A stretch of 64,000 nucleotides of DNA, from assembly GCA_947632175.1 (NCBI GenBank), contig CANROC010000013.1, forward strand, positions 44,516 to 108,515, read 5' to 3'. Below, piece after piece: positions 23,351 to 31,804 of the stretch. The notes beneath the pieces were generated by a model. It was not told the origin of the DNA. It saw only the letters and a list, made by a program, of their open reading frames with translations, and made no database searches. This DNA comes from an uncultured Oscillospiraceae bacterium (GTDB taxonomy: Bacteria; Bacillota; Clostridia; Oscillospirales; Oscillospiraceae). The stretch's first letter is position 1; each line of letters opens with the position of its first letter. A program made the position numbers and the translations under genes.

Positions 23351-24763
23351 ATGCCAAACATCCACATCCCCCTCGGCGCCGTTCTCGGCGTCCTCGCCGG
23401 CGTCCTCGTCGTCGCGCTCCTGGTCATGGGCTACCTGAAAGCGCCCCCGGACACCGCGTACATCATCTCGGGCCTTGGCAAAAAGCGCATCCTCATCGGC
23501 AAGGCCGGCTGGCGCGTCCCGTTCTTTGAGCGGGTGGACAAATTGTCCCTCCGGGTCATGCAGGTGGACGTGAAGACCAGCGAGGCCGTGCCCACCAACG
23601 AGTTCATCAACGTCACCGTAGACGGCGTGGCCAACATCAAAATAAGCTCCGACCCGGAGCTCCTGAAAAAGGCGTCGGAGGCCCTGTTGGGCATGAACCG
23701 CCAGGAGCTTGTCAGTCTTGTGACCCAGGTCCTGGAGGGCAACATGCGCGAGATCGTGGGCTCCGTGGGCCTCAAGGAGATGGTCCAGGACCGCCAGGGC
23801 GTGGCCAAGAAGATCACGGAGAACGTGGTCCCCGACATGCAGAAGCTGGGCATTGAAGTGGTCAACTTCAACATCCAGAACTTTAAGGACGGCGCGGGCA
23901 CCATCGAGAACATGGGTATCGACAACGTGGAGCAGATCCGCAAGAACGCCCAGATCGCCAAGGCCAACGCCCAGCGTGACATCGCCATCGCCAACGCCAA
24001 CGCCGAGCAGGAGGCCAACGCCGTCAAGGTCCAGGCCGACAAGATGATTGCCGAGCAGAACGCCGAGCTTGCCGTCCAGCAGGCCGACATGAAGGTCCGG
24101 GCCGACACCAAGAAGGCCGAGGCCGACGCGGCCTACTCCATCCAGCAGGAGCAGCAGCGCAAGACCATCGAGGTCACGAAGGCCAACGCCGACATCGCCC
24201 GCCGCGAGAAGGAAGCGGAGCTTGCCGAGCGGGAGATCGCCCTGCGGGAGCGCAAGCTGGACGCCGAGGTCCGCAAGGAGGCAGACGCCCTCAAGTACAA
24301 GGCCGAGAAAGAGGCCGAGGCCGACCTCATCCGCCGCCAGCGGGAGGCCGAGGCCCAGCGCTACGAGGCCGAGCAGCAGGCCGAAGCCAAAAGGGCCGAG
24401 GCGGAAGCCCTCCGCTACGCCATGGAGCAGGAGGCCGAGGGCATCCGCGCCCGCGGCATGGCCGAGGCGGAGGCCATCGAGAAGAAGGCCGAGGCCCAGA
24501 AGAAGATGGGCGAGGCGTCCATCCTGGAGATGTACCTGAAGGCCCTCCCGGAGGTCGTCGCCAGCGCCGCCGGCCCCCTTGCCCAGACCGACAAGATCGT
24601 CATGTACGGCGACGGCAACTCCACCAAGCTCATCCGCGACGTCATGGGCACCGCCAACCAGGTGGTGGACGGCATGCGCGAGTCCACCGGCATCGACCTT
24701 GCCACCCTCCTGTCCTCCTTCCTGGGCGCCAAAGCCGCCGCCAACCAGTCCATCGAAGCGTAA
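23351..24763 (+). CDS. Flotillin-like SPFH/band 7 membrane protein (YuaG/FloT type)
   Basis: 470 residues. An N-terminal membrane segment (about 8-28) is followed by an SPFH domain (about 30-200, with ISGLGKKRILIGKAGWRVPF) and a long Ala/Glu-rich coiled coil (about 205-400). The C-terminal tail has LPEVVASAAGPLAQTDKIVM. Flotillins scaffold ordered membrane regions and act with cardiolipin-rich lipids. No NfeD gene is adjacent, unlike Bacillus yuaF-yuaG. Control by a manganese-type riboswitch is unusual. AAGGAGGT lies 8 bases before ATG. A strong terminator follows. Confidence 0.92.
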   Translation: MPNIHIPLGAVLGVLAGVLVVALLVMGYLKAPPDTAYIISGLGKKRILIGKAGWRVPFFERVDKLSLRVMQVDVKTSEAVPTNEFINVTVDGVANIKISSDPELLKKASEALLGMNRQELVSLVTQVLEGNMREIVGSVGLKEMVQDRQGVAKKITENVVPDMQKLGIEVVNFNIQNFKDGAGTIENMGIDNVEQIRKNAQIAKANAQRDIAIANANAEQEANAVKVQADKMIAEQNAELAVQQADMKVRADTKKAEADAAYSIQQEQQRKTIEVTKANADIARREKEAELAEREIALRERKLDAEVRKEADALKYKAEKEAEADLIRRQREAEAQRYEAEQQAEAKRAEAEALRYAMEQEAEGIRARGMAEAEAIEKKAEAQKKMGEASILEMYLKALPEVVASAAGPLAQTDKIVMYGDGNSTKLIRDVMGTANQVVDGMRESTGIDLATLLSSFLGAKAAANQSIEA

Positions 24764-24772
24764 CCCCCTCCC

Positions 24773-24805
24773 GCCGGACGGCCCCGGGCCGTCCGGCGGC
24801 CTTTT
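24773..24805 (+). terminator. Terminator after the flotillin gene
   Basis: GCCGGACGGCCC (24773-24784) pairs with GGGCCGTCCGGC (24786-24797), followed by GGCCTTTTCC. Confidence 0.8.
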
Positions 24806-24883
24806 CCGGGAAAAGGGAGGCGGGCAGGAAAAAATTTGCCGAAAAAAATCAAAAAACGGCTTTTACATCGGAAGATATGGTGG

Positions 24884-24889
24884 TATAAT
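24884..24889 (+). promoter_or_regulatory. -10 element for the cardiolipin synthase gene
   Basis: TATAAT preceded by TGG (extended -10), with TTTTAC 17 bases upstream as a weak -35. It lies 37 bases before the start. Confidence 0.55.
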
Positions 24890-24925
24890 GGGATTTACAT
24901 AATCACATCGTTTTGGGAGGCCGCC

Positions 24926-26503
24926 ATGTCCGCACCTGTGATCACAGAGAACAAAAAGAAGATCAAGCACGGGTTCTTCACCGTCGTCACCGGGCGCACG
25001 TTCCTCATTGCGCTTCTGCTCCTCATCCAGGTGGGCCTGCTCGTTTGGGGGATCGAGCGGCTGGGGGAGTACATCCACTTGGGGTCCGTCTTCGCCTCGG
25101 CGGTGATGCTCATCTACATCATGAACACCGACTCCGACCCCACGGTGAAGCTGACCTGGAGCTTCATCATCGCCCTGGTCCCCGTGCTGGGGATCCCCCT
25201 CTACTTCTACATCAAGCTTGACCTGGGCCACCGGGCGGTGCAGAAGTCCATCTCCCGCCAGATCCAGGAGACGGCGGCCTACTTCCCCCTCCACCCGGAG
25301 GAGGACCGGGACGTGACGAAGAAGCTCCGCGCCACCCTGCCGGAGGCCGCGTCCATCGCCCATTACCTCACCGCCACCGCCGGCTTCCCGCCCTATGAGC
25401 ACAGCGAGGTCACCTATTTCCCCGTAGGGGAGCGGAAGTTCGAGGCCATGCTCCGGGACCTGGAGTCCGCCGAGAGCTTCATCTTCATGGAGTATTTCAT
25501 CCTCTCCCCCGGCCGGATGTGGGACGCCATTCTGGACATCCTGAAGCGCAAGGTCCGGGCCGGCGTGGAGGTCCGCTTCATGTACGACGGCACCTGCGCT
25601 TTCGGGGACCTGCCCTACTCCTACCCCAAGGAGCTGGAGGCCCTGGGCATCCGCTGTAAGATGTTCGCCCCGGTGCGTCCTTTAGTCTCCACCCACTACA
25701 ACAACCGGGACCACCGGAAGATCCTGGTGGTGGACGGCAAGGTCGCCTACACCGGCGGGGTCAACATCGGCGACGAGTACATCAACGAAAAGCTCCGCTT
25801 CGGCCACTGGAAGGACACGGCCATCCGTATCCGCGGGGAGGCGGTGCGGTCCTTTACCCTCATGTTCCTCCAGATGTGGAACGCCAACGAGCGCGCCGCC
25901 GGCTGCTGCTATGACCGGTACCTCCCCGCGCCGGAGGACATCGCCGTGGACGCCCCCGGGGCCGTCATCCCTTACGGCGACAGCCCCATGGACCGGGAGC
26001 GGGTAGGGGAGACGGTGTATCTGCACCTGCTCAGCACCGCCCGGGACTACGTCTGGATCATGACGCCCTACCTCATCCTGGACGGGGAGACCGTCGCCGC
26101 CCTGACCATCGCCGCCAAGCGCGGCGTGGACGTGCGCCTCATCCTCCCCCACATCCCGGACAAGAAGTACGCCTTCTGGCTGGCCAAGAGCCATTACCGG
26201 GAGCTGGTCAACGCCGGCGTGAAGCTCTATGAGTACACCCCCGGCTTCGTCCACGCCAAGGTCTTCCTGGCCGATGACCGCATGGGCACCGTGGGCACGG
26301 TGAACCTGGACTACCGCAGTCTCTACCACCACTTCGAGTGCGGGGCCCTGCTCATCGACACCCCATGCCTTGCGGACATCCGGGCAGACTTTGAGGACAC
26401 CTTGGCAAAGTCCCACCGGGTGACCCGGGAGGACGTCGCCCACGAAAAATTCCACGTCAAACTCTTTGGGGGGCTTTTAAAGATCGTCGCGCCCCTGATG
26501 TGA
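24926..26503 (+). CDS. cls: Cardiolipin synthase (phospholipase D family)
   Basis: 525 residues. Three N-terminal hydrophobic segments (about 20-125) are followed by two PLD domains, each with an HKD motif: HYNNRDHRKILVVDG (near 258) and FVHAKVFLADDRMG (near 440). The enzyme joins two phosphatidylglycerol molecules to form cardiolipin and glycerol at the membrane. ATG 24926 follows GGGAGG by 6 bases. The longer in-frame start at 24836 would overlap the promoter. Its place after a flotillin gene fits a shared membrane-domain role. Confidence 0.92.
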   Translation: MSAPVITENKKKIKHGFFTVVTGRTFLIALLLLIQVGLLVWGIERLGEYIHLGSVFASAVMLIYIMNTDSDPTVKLTWSFIIALVPVLGIPLYFYIKLDLGHRAVQKSISRQIQETAAYFPLHPEEDRDVTKKLRATLPEAASIAHYLTATAGFPPYEHSEVTYFPVGERKFEAMLRDLESAESFIFMEYFILSPGRMWDAILDILKRKVRAGVEVRFMYDGTCAFGDLPYSYPKELEALGIRCKMFAPVRPLVSTHYNNRDHRKILVVDGKVAYTGGVNIGDEYINEKLRFGHWKDTAIRIRGEAVRSFTLMFLQMWNANERAAGCCYDRYLPAPEDIAVDAPGAVIPYGDSPMDRERVGETVYLHLLSTARDYVWIMTPYLILDGETVAALTIAAKRGVDVRLILPHIPDKKYAFWLAKSHYRELVNAGVKLYEYTPGFVHAKVFLADDRMGTVGTVNLDYRSLYHHFECGALLIDTPCLADIRADFEDTLAKSHRVTREDVAHEKFHVKLFGGLLKIVAPLM

Positions 26504-26518
26504 CCGGAGGTGAAAGAA

Positions 26519-27607
26519 ATGGTAAAGATCCTCCACGCCGCGGATTTCCACATGGACTCGCCCTTTTACTCCCTCCCGGAGGAAAAGGCGGCCCTCCGGC
26601 GGCGGGAACAGCGGGAGCTGCTGGAGAAGCTGGCCGCCCAGGCGGAGGACGTGGACGTCGTCCTCCTGGCCGGGGACCTCTTCGACTCCAACGCCGGGTA
26701 TTGGGAGACCTGCGAGACGCTGAAAAACGTCCTGGGGTCCCTGAAGGCCCAGGTCTTCATCGCCCCCGGCAACCACGACTACTACACGTCCCGTTCCCCC
26801 TACGCCTTCATGGACCTGCCGGAGAACGTCCACGTCTTCAAGGTCCCCCAGATGCGCTCCTTTGAGCTGCCGGACCTGGGCATGCGCGTCTGGGGCGCGG
26901 GCTTCGTCTCCACGGGCTCGGAGAACCTCCTGCGGGGCTTCCGCGTCCCGCAAAGCGGCCTTGTGGAGCTCATGGTCCTCCACGCCGACCTCGCCCCCGC
27001 CTCCCGCTACGACCCCATCACCCCGGAGGACATCGCCGCCTCGGGCCTTGATTACCTGGCCCTGGGCCACGTCCACGCCTATTCCGGCATCCGCAAGGCC
27101 GGGAGGACCTTTTACGCCTACCCCGGATGCCTGGAGGGCCGGGGCTTTGACGAGACGGGCCCCAAGGGCTTCATCCGGGGGGAGATCGGGAAGGACGCGT
27201 GCGCCCTGGACTTCGTGCCCCTGGCCACACGGGAGTACCGGGTCCTGGAGGCCGACCTTACCGACGCCGTCGACGCCCTGGAGGCCGCCAAAGCCGCCGT
27301 GGGGCAGGGGAGTCCCAGAGACGTGGCGCGGCTTCTCTTGAAGGGCGAATTTTCCGGCGAGGTGGACGCCTCCGCCATCGAGCGGGCCCTGTCGGACAAG
27401 TTTTTCCATCTCACGGTGAAGGACCTGACCCGCCCCCGCCGGGGCGTATGGGACGGGGCGGGGGACGACACCCTGACCGGCCTTTTCCTCGCCGACCTGA
27501 AGGCCCGGTACGACGAGGCCCCGGACGAGGAAAGCCGCGAGGCCCTTTTGCTGGCGGCCCGTTACGGCCTTGCCGCCCTGGAGGGCAGAGAGGAGTGGAG
27601 ACCGTGA
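26519..27607 (+). CDS. YhaO-type DNA repair metallophosphoesterase (SbcD-like)
   Basis: 362 residues. The calcineurin-like phosphoesterase motifs appear in order: ILHAADFHMDS (D..H), VVLLAGDLFDS (GD), APGNHDYY (GNHD), VLHADLAP and ALGHVHAY (GHVH). These bind two metal ions, as in SbcD/Mre11 nucleases. A C-terminal extension of about 130 residues matches YhaO. ATG 26519 lies 7 bases after GGAGGTG. It overlaps the next gene by 4 bp (GTGA), an AAA ATPase, as in the SbcC/SbcD arrangement. Confidence 0.9.
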   Translation: MVKILHAADFHMDSPFYSLPEEKAALRRREQRELLEKLAAQAEDVDVVLLAGDLFDSNAGYWETCETLKNVLGSLKAQVFIAPGNHDYYTSRSPYAFMDLPENVHVFKVPQMRSFELPDLGMRVWGAGFVSTGSENLLRGFRVPQSGLVELMVLHADLAPASRYDPITPEDIAASGLDYLALGHVHAYSGIRKAGRTFYAYPGCLEGRGFDETGPKGFIRGEIGKDACALDFVPLATREYRVLEADLTDAVDALEAAKAAVGQGSPRDVARLLLKGEFSGEVDASAIERALSDKFFHLTVKDLTRPRRGVWDGAGDDTLTGLFLADLKARYDEAPDEESREALLLAARYGLAALEGREEWRP

Positions 27608-29868
27608 AGATCCGCAAAATGACGGCCACTTTCGGCAAGCTGAAAAACGAGACGCTGGAGCTCGACCCCGGCCTCAACATCATCGAGGCCCCCAACGAGT
27701 CCGGCAAGACCACCTGGTGCGCCTTTTTGAACGCCATGCTCTACGGCATCGACACCTCCGAGCGGGACAAGGCCGGCCGCCTGTCCGTGAAGACCCGCTA
27801 CCGCCCCTGGGACGGCGGGGCCATGGTGGGCACCGTGGAGCTTGTCAAGGACGGCAGGGAGATCACCATCCAGCGCACGGGCCGGGGCGCCGCGCCCATG
27901 AAGAACTTCTACGCCGTCTACTCCCACACCGCCGACTTCATCCGCGATTACGACGGCGACACCGCCGGCGAGGCCCTCACCGGCGTATCCCGCCAGGTCT
28001 TCGAGCGCACGGCCTTCATCCGCCGCCCGGACCTGCGGGTCAACCAGACCTCGGAGCTGGAGAGCAAGATCGCCGCCCTCGTCTCCACCGGCGACGAGAA
28101 CACCTCCTACACCCGTTCCGACGAGCTTTTGCGCCTGTGGCAGCGCAGGCTGCGCTTCAATAAGTCCGGCTCCATCCCCGCCCTGGAGCAGGAGCTTCGG
28201 GAGGCCCGGGCCGAGCTTGAGAAGATCGAGGCCTCCGGCGAGACCGTGGCCGGCCTGCGGACCAACATGGCCCGCCAGGAAAAGCAGATCGAGCTCATGC
28301 GGGAGGACCTGAAGGTCCACGAAAAGCTGGCCCAGCGCAACGCCGCCAAGGAGCTGGAGAAGGCCCGCGTCAACGCCGACGCGGCGGACAGGCATGTTTC
28401 TGAGCTCACGGATTTCCTCACCCGGGACGGACACCTGATGACCCGGGAGGACACCAACGCCATCCGGGAGAAGGCCGCCGCCATCGGCCCCCTGCAAAAG
28501 GTGGCGGGGGAGGCCGAGCGCACCCTGTGGCGGGCGGAGAAGGCCCTGGTGGACGCCGCCAACCGCCGGGAGGCGTCGCCCCTCAACGGCTTCGACGAAA
28601 AAACCGTGGCGGCGGACCTCCAGCGGGGCCGGGACCTGGCCGAGCGCGCCCAAAAGACCAAGGAGCCCCGGATCCCCCTCGTCATCCCCATCCTCCTCTG
28701 GGTCCTGGCCGTGGCGGGCTTAGTGCTGTCCACCGGCCTTCTGGCGCCGCTTTTCAAGGGCGCCGGGACCCTGGCCGCCCTCTTCTCTTTCAACCTCATC
28801 GGCATCGCCGCCTCGCTTCTCGTGGGGGCGGCGGGCCTCATCCTCTTTTTCGTCAAGCCCCCCCGGAAGCGCTCCGCCGCCGACGAGCTGGAGGAGCTCC
28901 TGGCCGGCTACGGCGTCATGAGCCTGGACAAGCTCTCCTCCCTCCATGAGACGTACCTGGCGCTTGGCCGGGAGGAGGACCAGCGCCGCGCCGAACGGGA
29001 CGCGGCCCGCCAAAGCTACGACGCCGCCCGTGAGGCCGCCCAGGAGGCCGGCCGGGAGGCGGTGGACTTCGTCGCCCGCTTCATGCCGGAGGTGAGCTCC
29101 GGCGAGGCCGTCCAGGAGGCCCTGACGGAGGCCGAGCGGGCCCTGGACGAGCTCTCCCGCGCCCGCTTTGACGCCACCTCCGCCCGGAACATCTACGAGA
29201 CGCTGAAAGCCGAGTACGACGACACCGTGGAGGTGGACGACTCCTATCTGCCCATGCCCATGCGCAACCGGGAGGACACCCTGGCGGCGCTGGAGCGGGC
29301 GAAAGCCTCCCTCACCGAGGCCACCCGCGCCTACGACCTGGCCGTGGGTGCCCAGCGGGTCCAGGGGGACCCCGCCGTCATCGAGGGCCGCATCCGCGCC
29401 CTCACCGAGCGCCTGGAGGAGGAGAACCGCCGCTACAACGCCCTGGACCTGGCCGTGGGGGCCCTCCGGGAGGCCAACACCGCCATCCAGACCCGCTTCT
29501 CCCCGGAGGTCAGCCGCCGCGCCAGCCAGATCATGGAAAAGCTCACCGCCGGCAAGTACGAAAAGCTCACCTTCGACAAGGGCTTCGACGCCGGCGCCAA
29601 GGAGGCCGCCAGCCCCGAGTCCCGCAACGTCCTCACCCTCTCCGACGGCACGGCGGACGAGGTCTACCTCTCCCTGCGCCTGGCCATGTGCGACCTCCTC
29701 CTGGGCGGCGACGACCCCTGTCCCATCATCCTGGACGACGCCCTGGCAAACTTCGACGACGCCCGCTGCAAGGCCGCCCTGGACCTCCTTCAGGACATGT
29801 CCCAGACCCGCCAGATCATCCTCTTCACCTGCCACTCCCGCGAAAAGCGCCTTTTAGGCATGTCGTGA
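27604..29868 (+). CDS. YhaN-type AAA/SMC-like ATPase with internal membrane segments
   Basis: 754 residues. Walker A APNESGKTTW lies near residue 30, then coiled coil. Two hydrophobic segments in the middle (about 360-420) are a hallmark of YhaN, and more coiled coil follows. The C-terminal ABC-type signature is LSDGTADEVYLSLRLAM and Walker B is PIILDDALANFDD. It probably works with the YhaO nuclease in a membrane-tethered DNA-processing complex. GTG start at 27604 with GGAG upstream. The longer frame starting at 27199 only shadows the YhaO gene. Confidence 0.9.
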   Translation: MKIRKMTATFGKLKNETLELDPGLNIIEAPNESGKTTWCAFLNAMLYGIDTSERDKAGRLSVKTRYRPWDGGAMVGTVELVKDGREITIQRTGRGAAPMKNFYAVYSHTADFIRDYDGDTAGEALTGVSRQVFERTAFIRRPDLRVNQTSELESKIAALVSTGDENTSYTRSDELLRLWQRRLRFNKSGSIPALEQELREARAELEKIEASGETVAGLRTNMARQEKQIELMREDLKVHEKLAQRNAAKELEKARVNADAADRHVSELTDFLTRDGHLMTREDTNAIREKAAAIGPLQKVAGEAERTLWRAEKALVDAANRREASPLNGFDEKTVAADLQRGRDLAERAQKTKEPRIPLVIPILLWVLAVAGLVLSTGLLAPLFKGAGTLAALFSFNLIGIAASLLVGAAGLILFFVKPPRKRSAADELEELLAGYGVMSLDKLSSLHETYLALGREEDQRRAERDAARQSYDAAREAAQEAGREAVDFVARFMPEVSSGEAVQEALTEAERALDELSRARFDATSARNIYETLKAEYDDTVEVDDSYLPMPMRNREDTLAALERAKASLTEATRAYDLAVGAQRVQGDPAVIEGRIRALTERLEEENRRYNALDLAVGALREANTAIQTRFSPEVSRRASQIMEKLTAGKYEKLTFDKGFDAGAKEAASPESRNVLTLSDGTADEVYLSLRLAMCDLLLGGDDPCPIILDDALANFDDARCKAALDLLQDMSQTRQIILFTCHSREKRLLGMS

Positions 29869-29889
29869 CCCCTCTCCCCAGCTATCGGT

Positions 29890-29918
29890 ATTATACCACA
29901 AAATAAACGATTTGTCAA
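29890..29918 (-). promoter_or_regulatory. Consensus promoter reading antisense into the YhaN gene
   Basis: On the minus strand TTGACA (29918-29913), a 17-base spacer and TATAAT (29895-29890), with TGG before the -10. There is no minus-strand gene downstream, so a transcript would run antisense to the 3' end of the YhaN gene. Confidence 0.6.
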
Positions 29919-29937
29919 GTATTTTTTTAGTATTTAT

Positions 29938-29970
29938 AAGTACGGGCGGGTCCCCAACCCGCCCGTACTT
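29938..29970. repeat. Hairpin of the GGGCGGGT...ACCCGCCC class
   Basis: A 14-bp stem: AAGTACGGGCGGGT with ACCCGCCCGTACTT around a 5-base loop. It resembles the family B hairpins and might also end the YhaN transcript. Confidence 0.55.
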
Positions 29971-30023
29971 CGTTCCCCGCCCCATTTTCCCACAAAAATC
30001 AAATAATTTCTTTCCCCCTGCTC

Positions 30024-30052
30024 TTGTACTCCCTTGCTTTTTTTGTTATAAT
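30024..30052 (+). promoter_or_regulatory. Sigma-A promoter for recJ-rel
   Basis: TTGTAC (30024-30029), a 17-base spacer and TATAAT (30047-30052), 44 bases before the GTG start. Confidence 0.75.
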
Positions 30053-30096
30053 ATGATTTTATGAGAATAGTACCCCAATAAGGAGTAGAGCCGAAA

Positions 30097-31800
30097 GTGA
30101 GTTACGTATGGAAGATACGGGGGTTTGACCGGGACGCGGCGGTGGGGCTGTGCCGGGGCGGGGTGAATCCGCTGTCGGCGGTGGTGCTGGCAAGCCGGGG
30201 CGTCTCGGATATGGAGACGGTGCGCCGGTTCCTGGACGACGGCCTTACGGCGCTGTCAGACCCCATGGACATGATCGACATGGACAAGGCCGCCGCCCGT
30301 GTGGCCCGGGCCATTGAGGAGCGCGAGCACGTGGCCGTCTACGGCGACTATGACGTGGACGGCATCACCGCCAGCTCCATGGTGGCCGAGTACCTGCGGG
30401 GCTATGGCCTTGTCTGCGACATCTACATACCGGAGCGCCTGGAGGAGGGCTACGGCGTCCGGTCCGCGGCCCTGGACGCGGTCAGGAGCCAGGGGGTGAC
30501 CCTGGTCATCACCGTGGACTGCGGCATCACCGCCGTGGAGGAGGCAAGGCACGCCCGTGACATCGGCCTTGACCTGGTGATCACCGACCACCACGAGTGC
30601 GTGGGGGCCCTCCCGGAGGCGGTGGCGGCGGTGGACCCCAAGCGCCCGGACTGCCCCTCCGTTTCCAAGGGCCTGGCCGGCGTGGGCGTGGCCTTCAAGC
30701 TCATCTGCGCCGTGGAGGGCCCGGGGCGGGAGGAGGCGCTTTTGGAGCGCTTTTCGGACCTCGTGGCCACCGGCACCGTGGCGGACGTGATGCCCGTCAC
30801 CGGCGAAAACCGCGTCCTCATCAAGCGCGGCCTTGAGCGCATGGCCCTGGGCCTGCGCCCCGGCCTCCGGGAGCTGCGGGCCGCCGCCGGCCAGGAGGGC
30901 AAGGCCCCCAGCGTGAGCAACGTGGGCTTCGCCCTGGCCCCCCGCATCAACGCCGCCGGACGGTTGGGCAGTACCGACGTGGCGGTGGAGCTGCTGCTGA
31001 CGGACGACTCCCGCCGCGCCGCCGAGCTCGCCGCGCGGCTGTGCGACATGAACCGGGAGCGCCAGCGCATCGAGGGGGAGATGTTCGAGGAGGCCCTTCA
31101 TATGCTGGAGACGGACCCCCCGGAGGGGCGGCCCATCGTCCTGGCCTCCGACGCATGGCACCAGGGCGTCTGCGGCATCGTGGCCTCGCGGCTTTCCGAG
31201 CGCTTCGGCCTGCCCGCCGTGATGATCTGCTTAAAGGACGGCGTGGGCCGGGGCTCCTGCCGGAGCGTGGAGGGCTTCAACCTCTTCGACGCCCTCTCCG
31301 CCTGCCAGGATACGCTCCTGGGCTTCGGGGGCCATGAGATGGCCGCCGGCCTCACCGTCCGGGCCGAGCGTGTGGGCGACCTGCGCCGCGCCCTGGGGGA
31401 GCGGTACGCCGCCCTGGAGCTCAAGGAGGCCCAGCGTACCCTGACCATCGACCTGGAGGTCGTGAAGCCCGAGCTTCTCTCCTTGCGCAACGTGGAGGCC
31501 CTGGAGGAGCTGGAGCCCTACGGCCCCGGGAACCCCCAGCCGGTCCTTTGTATGCGGGACGTCACCGTGGAGAACGCCGCCGCCCTCTCCGAGGGCCGCC
31601 ACACCAAGCTCTGGGCCAGCCTCCACGGCCAGGTCTTCGAGGCCGTCTTCTTCGGCAGGAGCCCGGAGGAGCTGGGCGTGCGCGTGGGGGAGCGCGCCCA
31701 CATCGCCTTTACCCCCCAGATCAACGATTTCCGCGGCCGCCGGAGCGTCCAGCTGTGCCTTACGGATTTCGTCCCGGTCAAATCATCGCTTTTCAGGTGA
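30097..31800 (+). CDS. recJ: Single-stranded-DNA exonuclease RecJ
   Basis: 567 residues of the DHH phosphoesterase family: VYGDYDVDGITA (motif I, near 80), ITVDCGITAVEEA, VITDHHECVG (the DHH motif, near 163), then a DHHA1 domain with GFGGHEMAAGLTV (near 410) and a C-terminal OB-like domain. RecJ degrades single-stranded DNA 5' to 3' in recombination and repair. The GTG start follows AAGGAG at a longish 12 bases. Length fits clostridial RecJ. rel begins 4 bases later. Confidence 0.95.
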   Translation: MSYVWKIRGFDRDAAVGLCRGGVNPLSAVVLASRGVSDMETVRRFLDDGLTALSDPMDMIDMDKAAARVARAIEEREHVAVYGDYDVDGITASSMVAEYLRGYGLVCDIYIPERLEEGYGVRSAALDAVRSQGVTLVITVDCGITAVEEARHARDIGLDLVITDHHECVGALPEAVAAVDPKRPDCPSVSKGLAGVGVAFKLICAVEGPGREEALLERFSDLVATGTVADVMPVTGENRVLIKRGLERMALGLRPGLRELRAAAGQEGKAPSVSNVGFALAPRINAAGRLGSTDVAVELLLTDDSRRAAELAARLCDMNRERQRIEGEMFEEALHMLETDPPEGRPIVLASDAWHQGVCGIVASRLSERFGLPAVMICLKDGVGRGSCRSVEGFNLFDALSACQDTLLGFGGHEMAAGLTVRAERVGDLRRALGERYAALELKEAQRTLTIDLEVVKPELLSLRNVEALEELEPYGPGNPQPVLCMRDVTVENAAALSEGRHTKLWASLHGQVFEAVFFGRSPEELGVRVGERAHIAFTPQINDFRGRRSVQLCLTDFVPVKSSLFR

Positions 31801-31804
31801 CATT

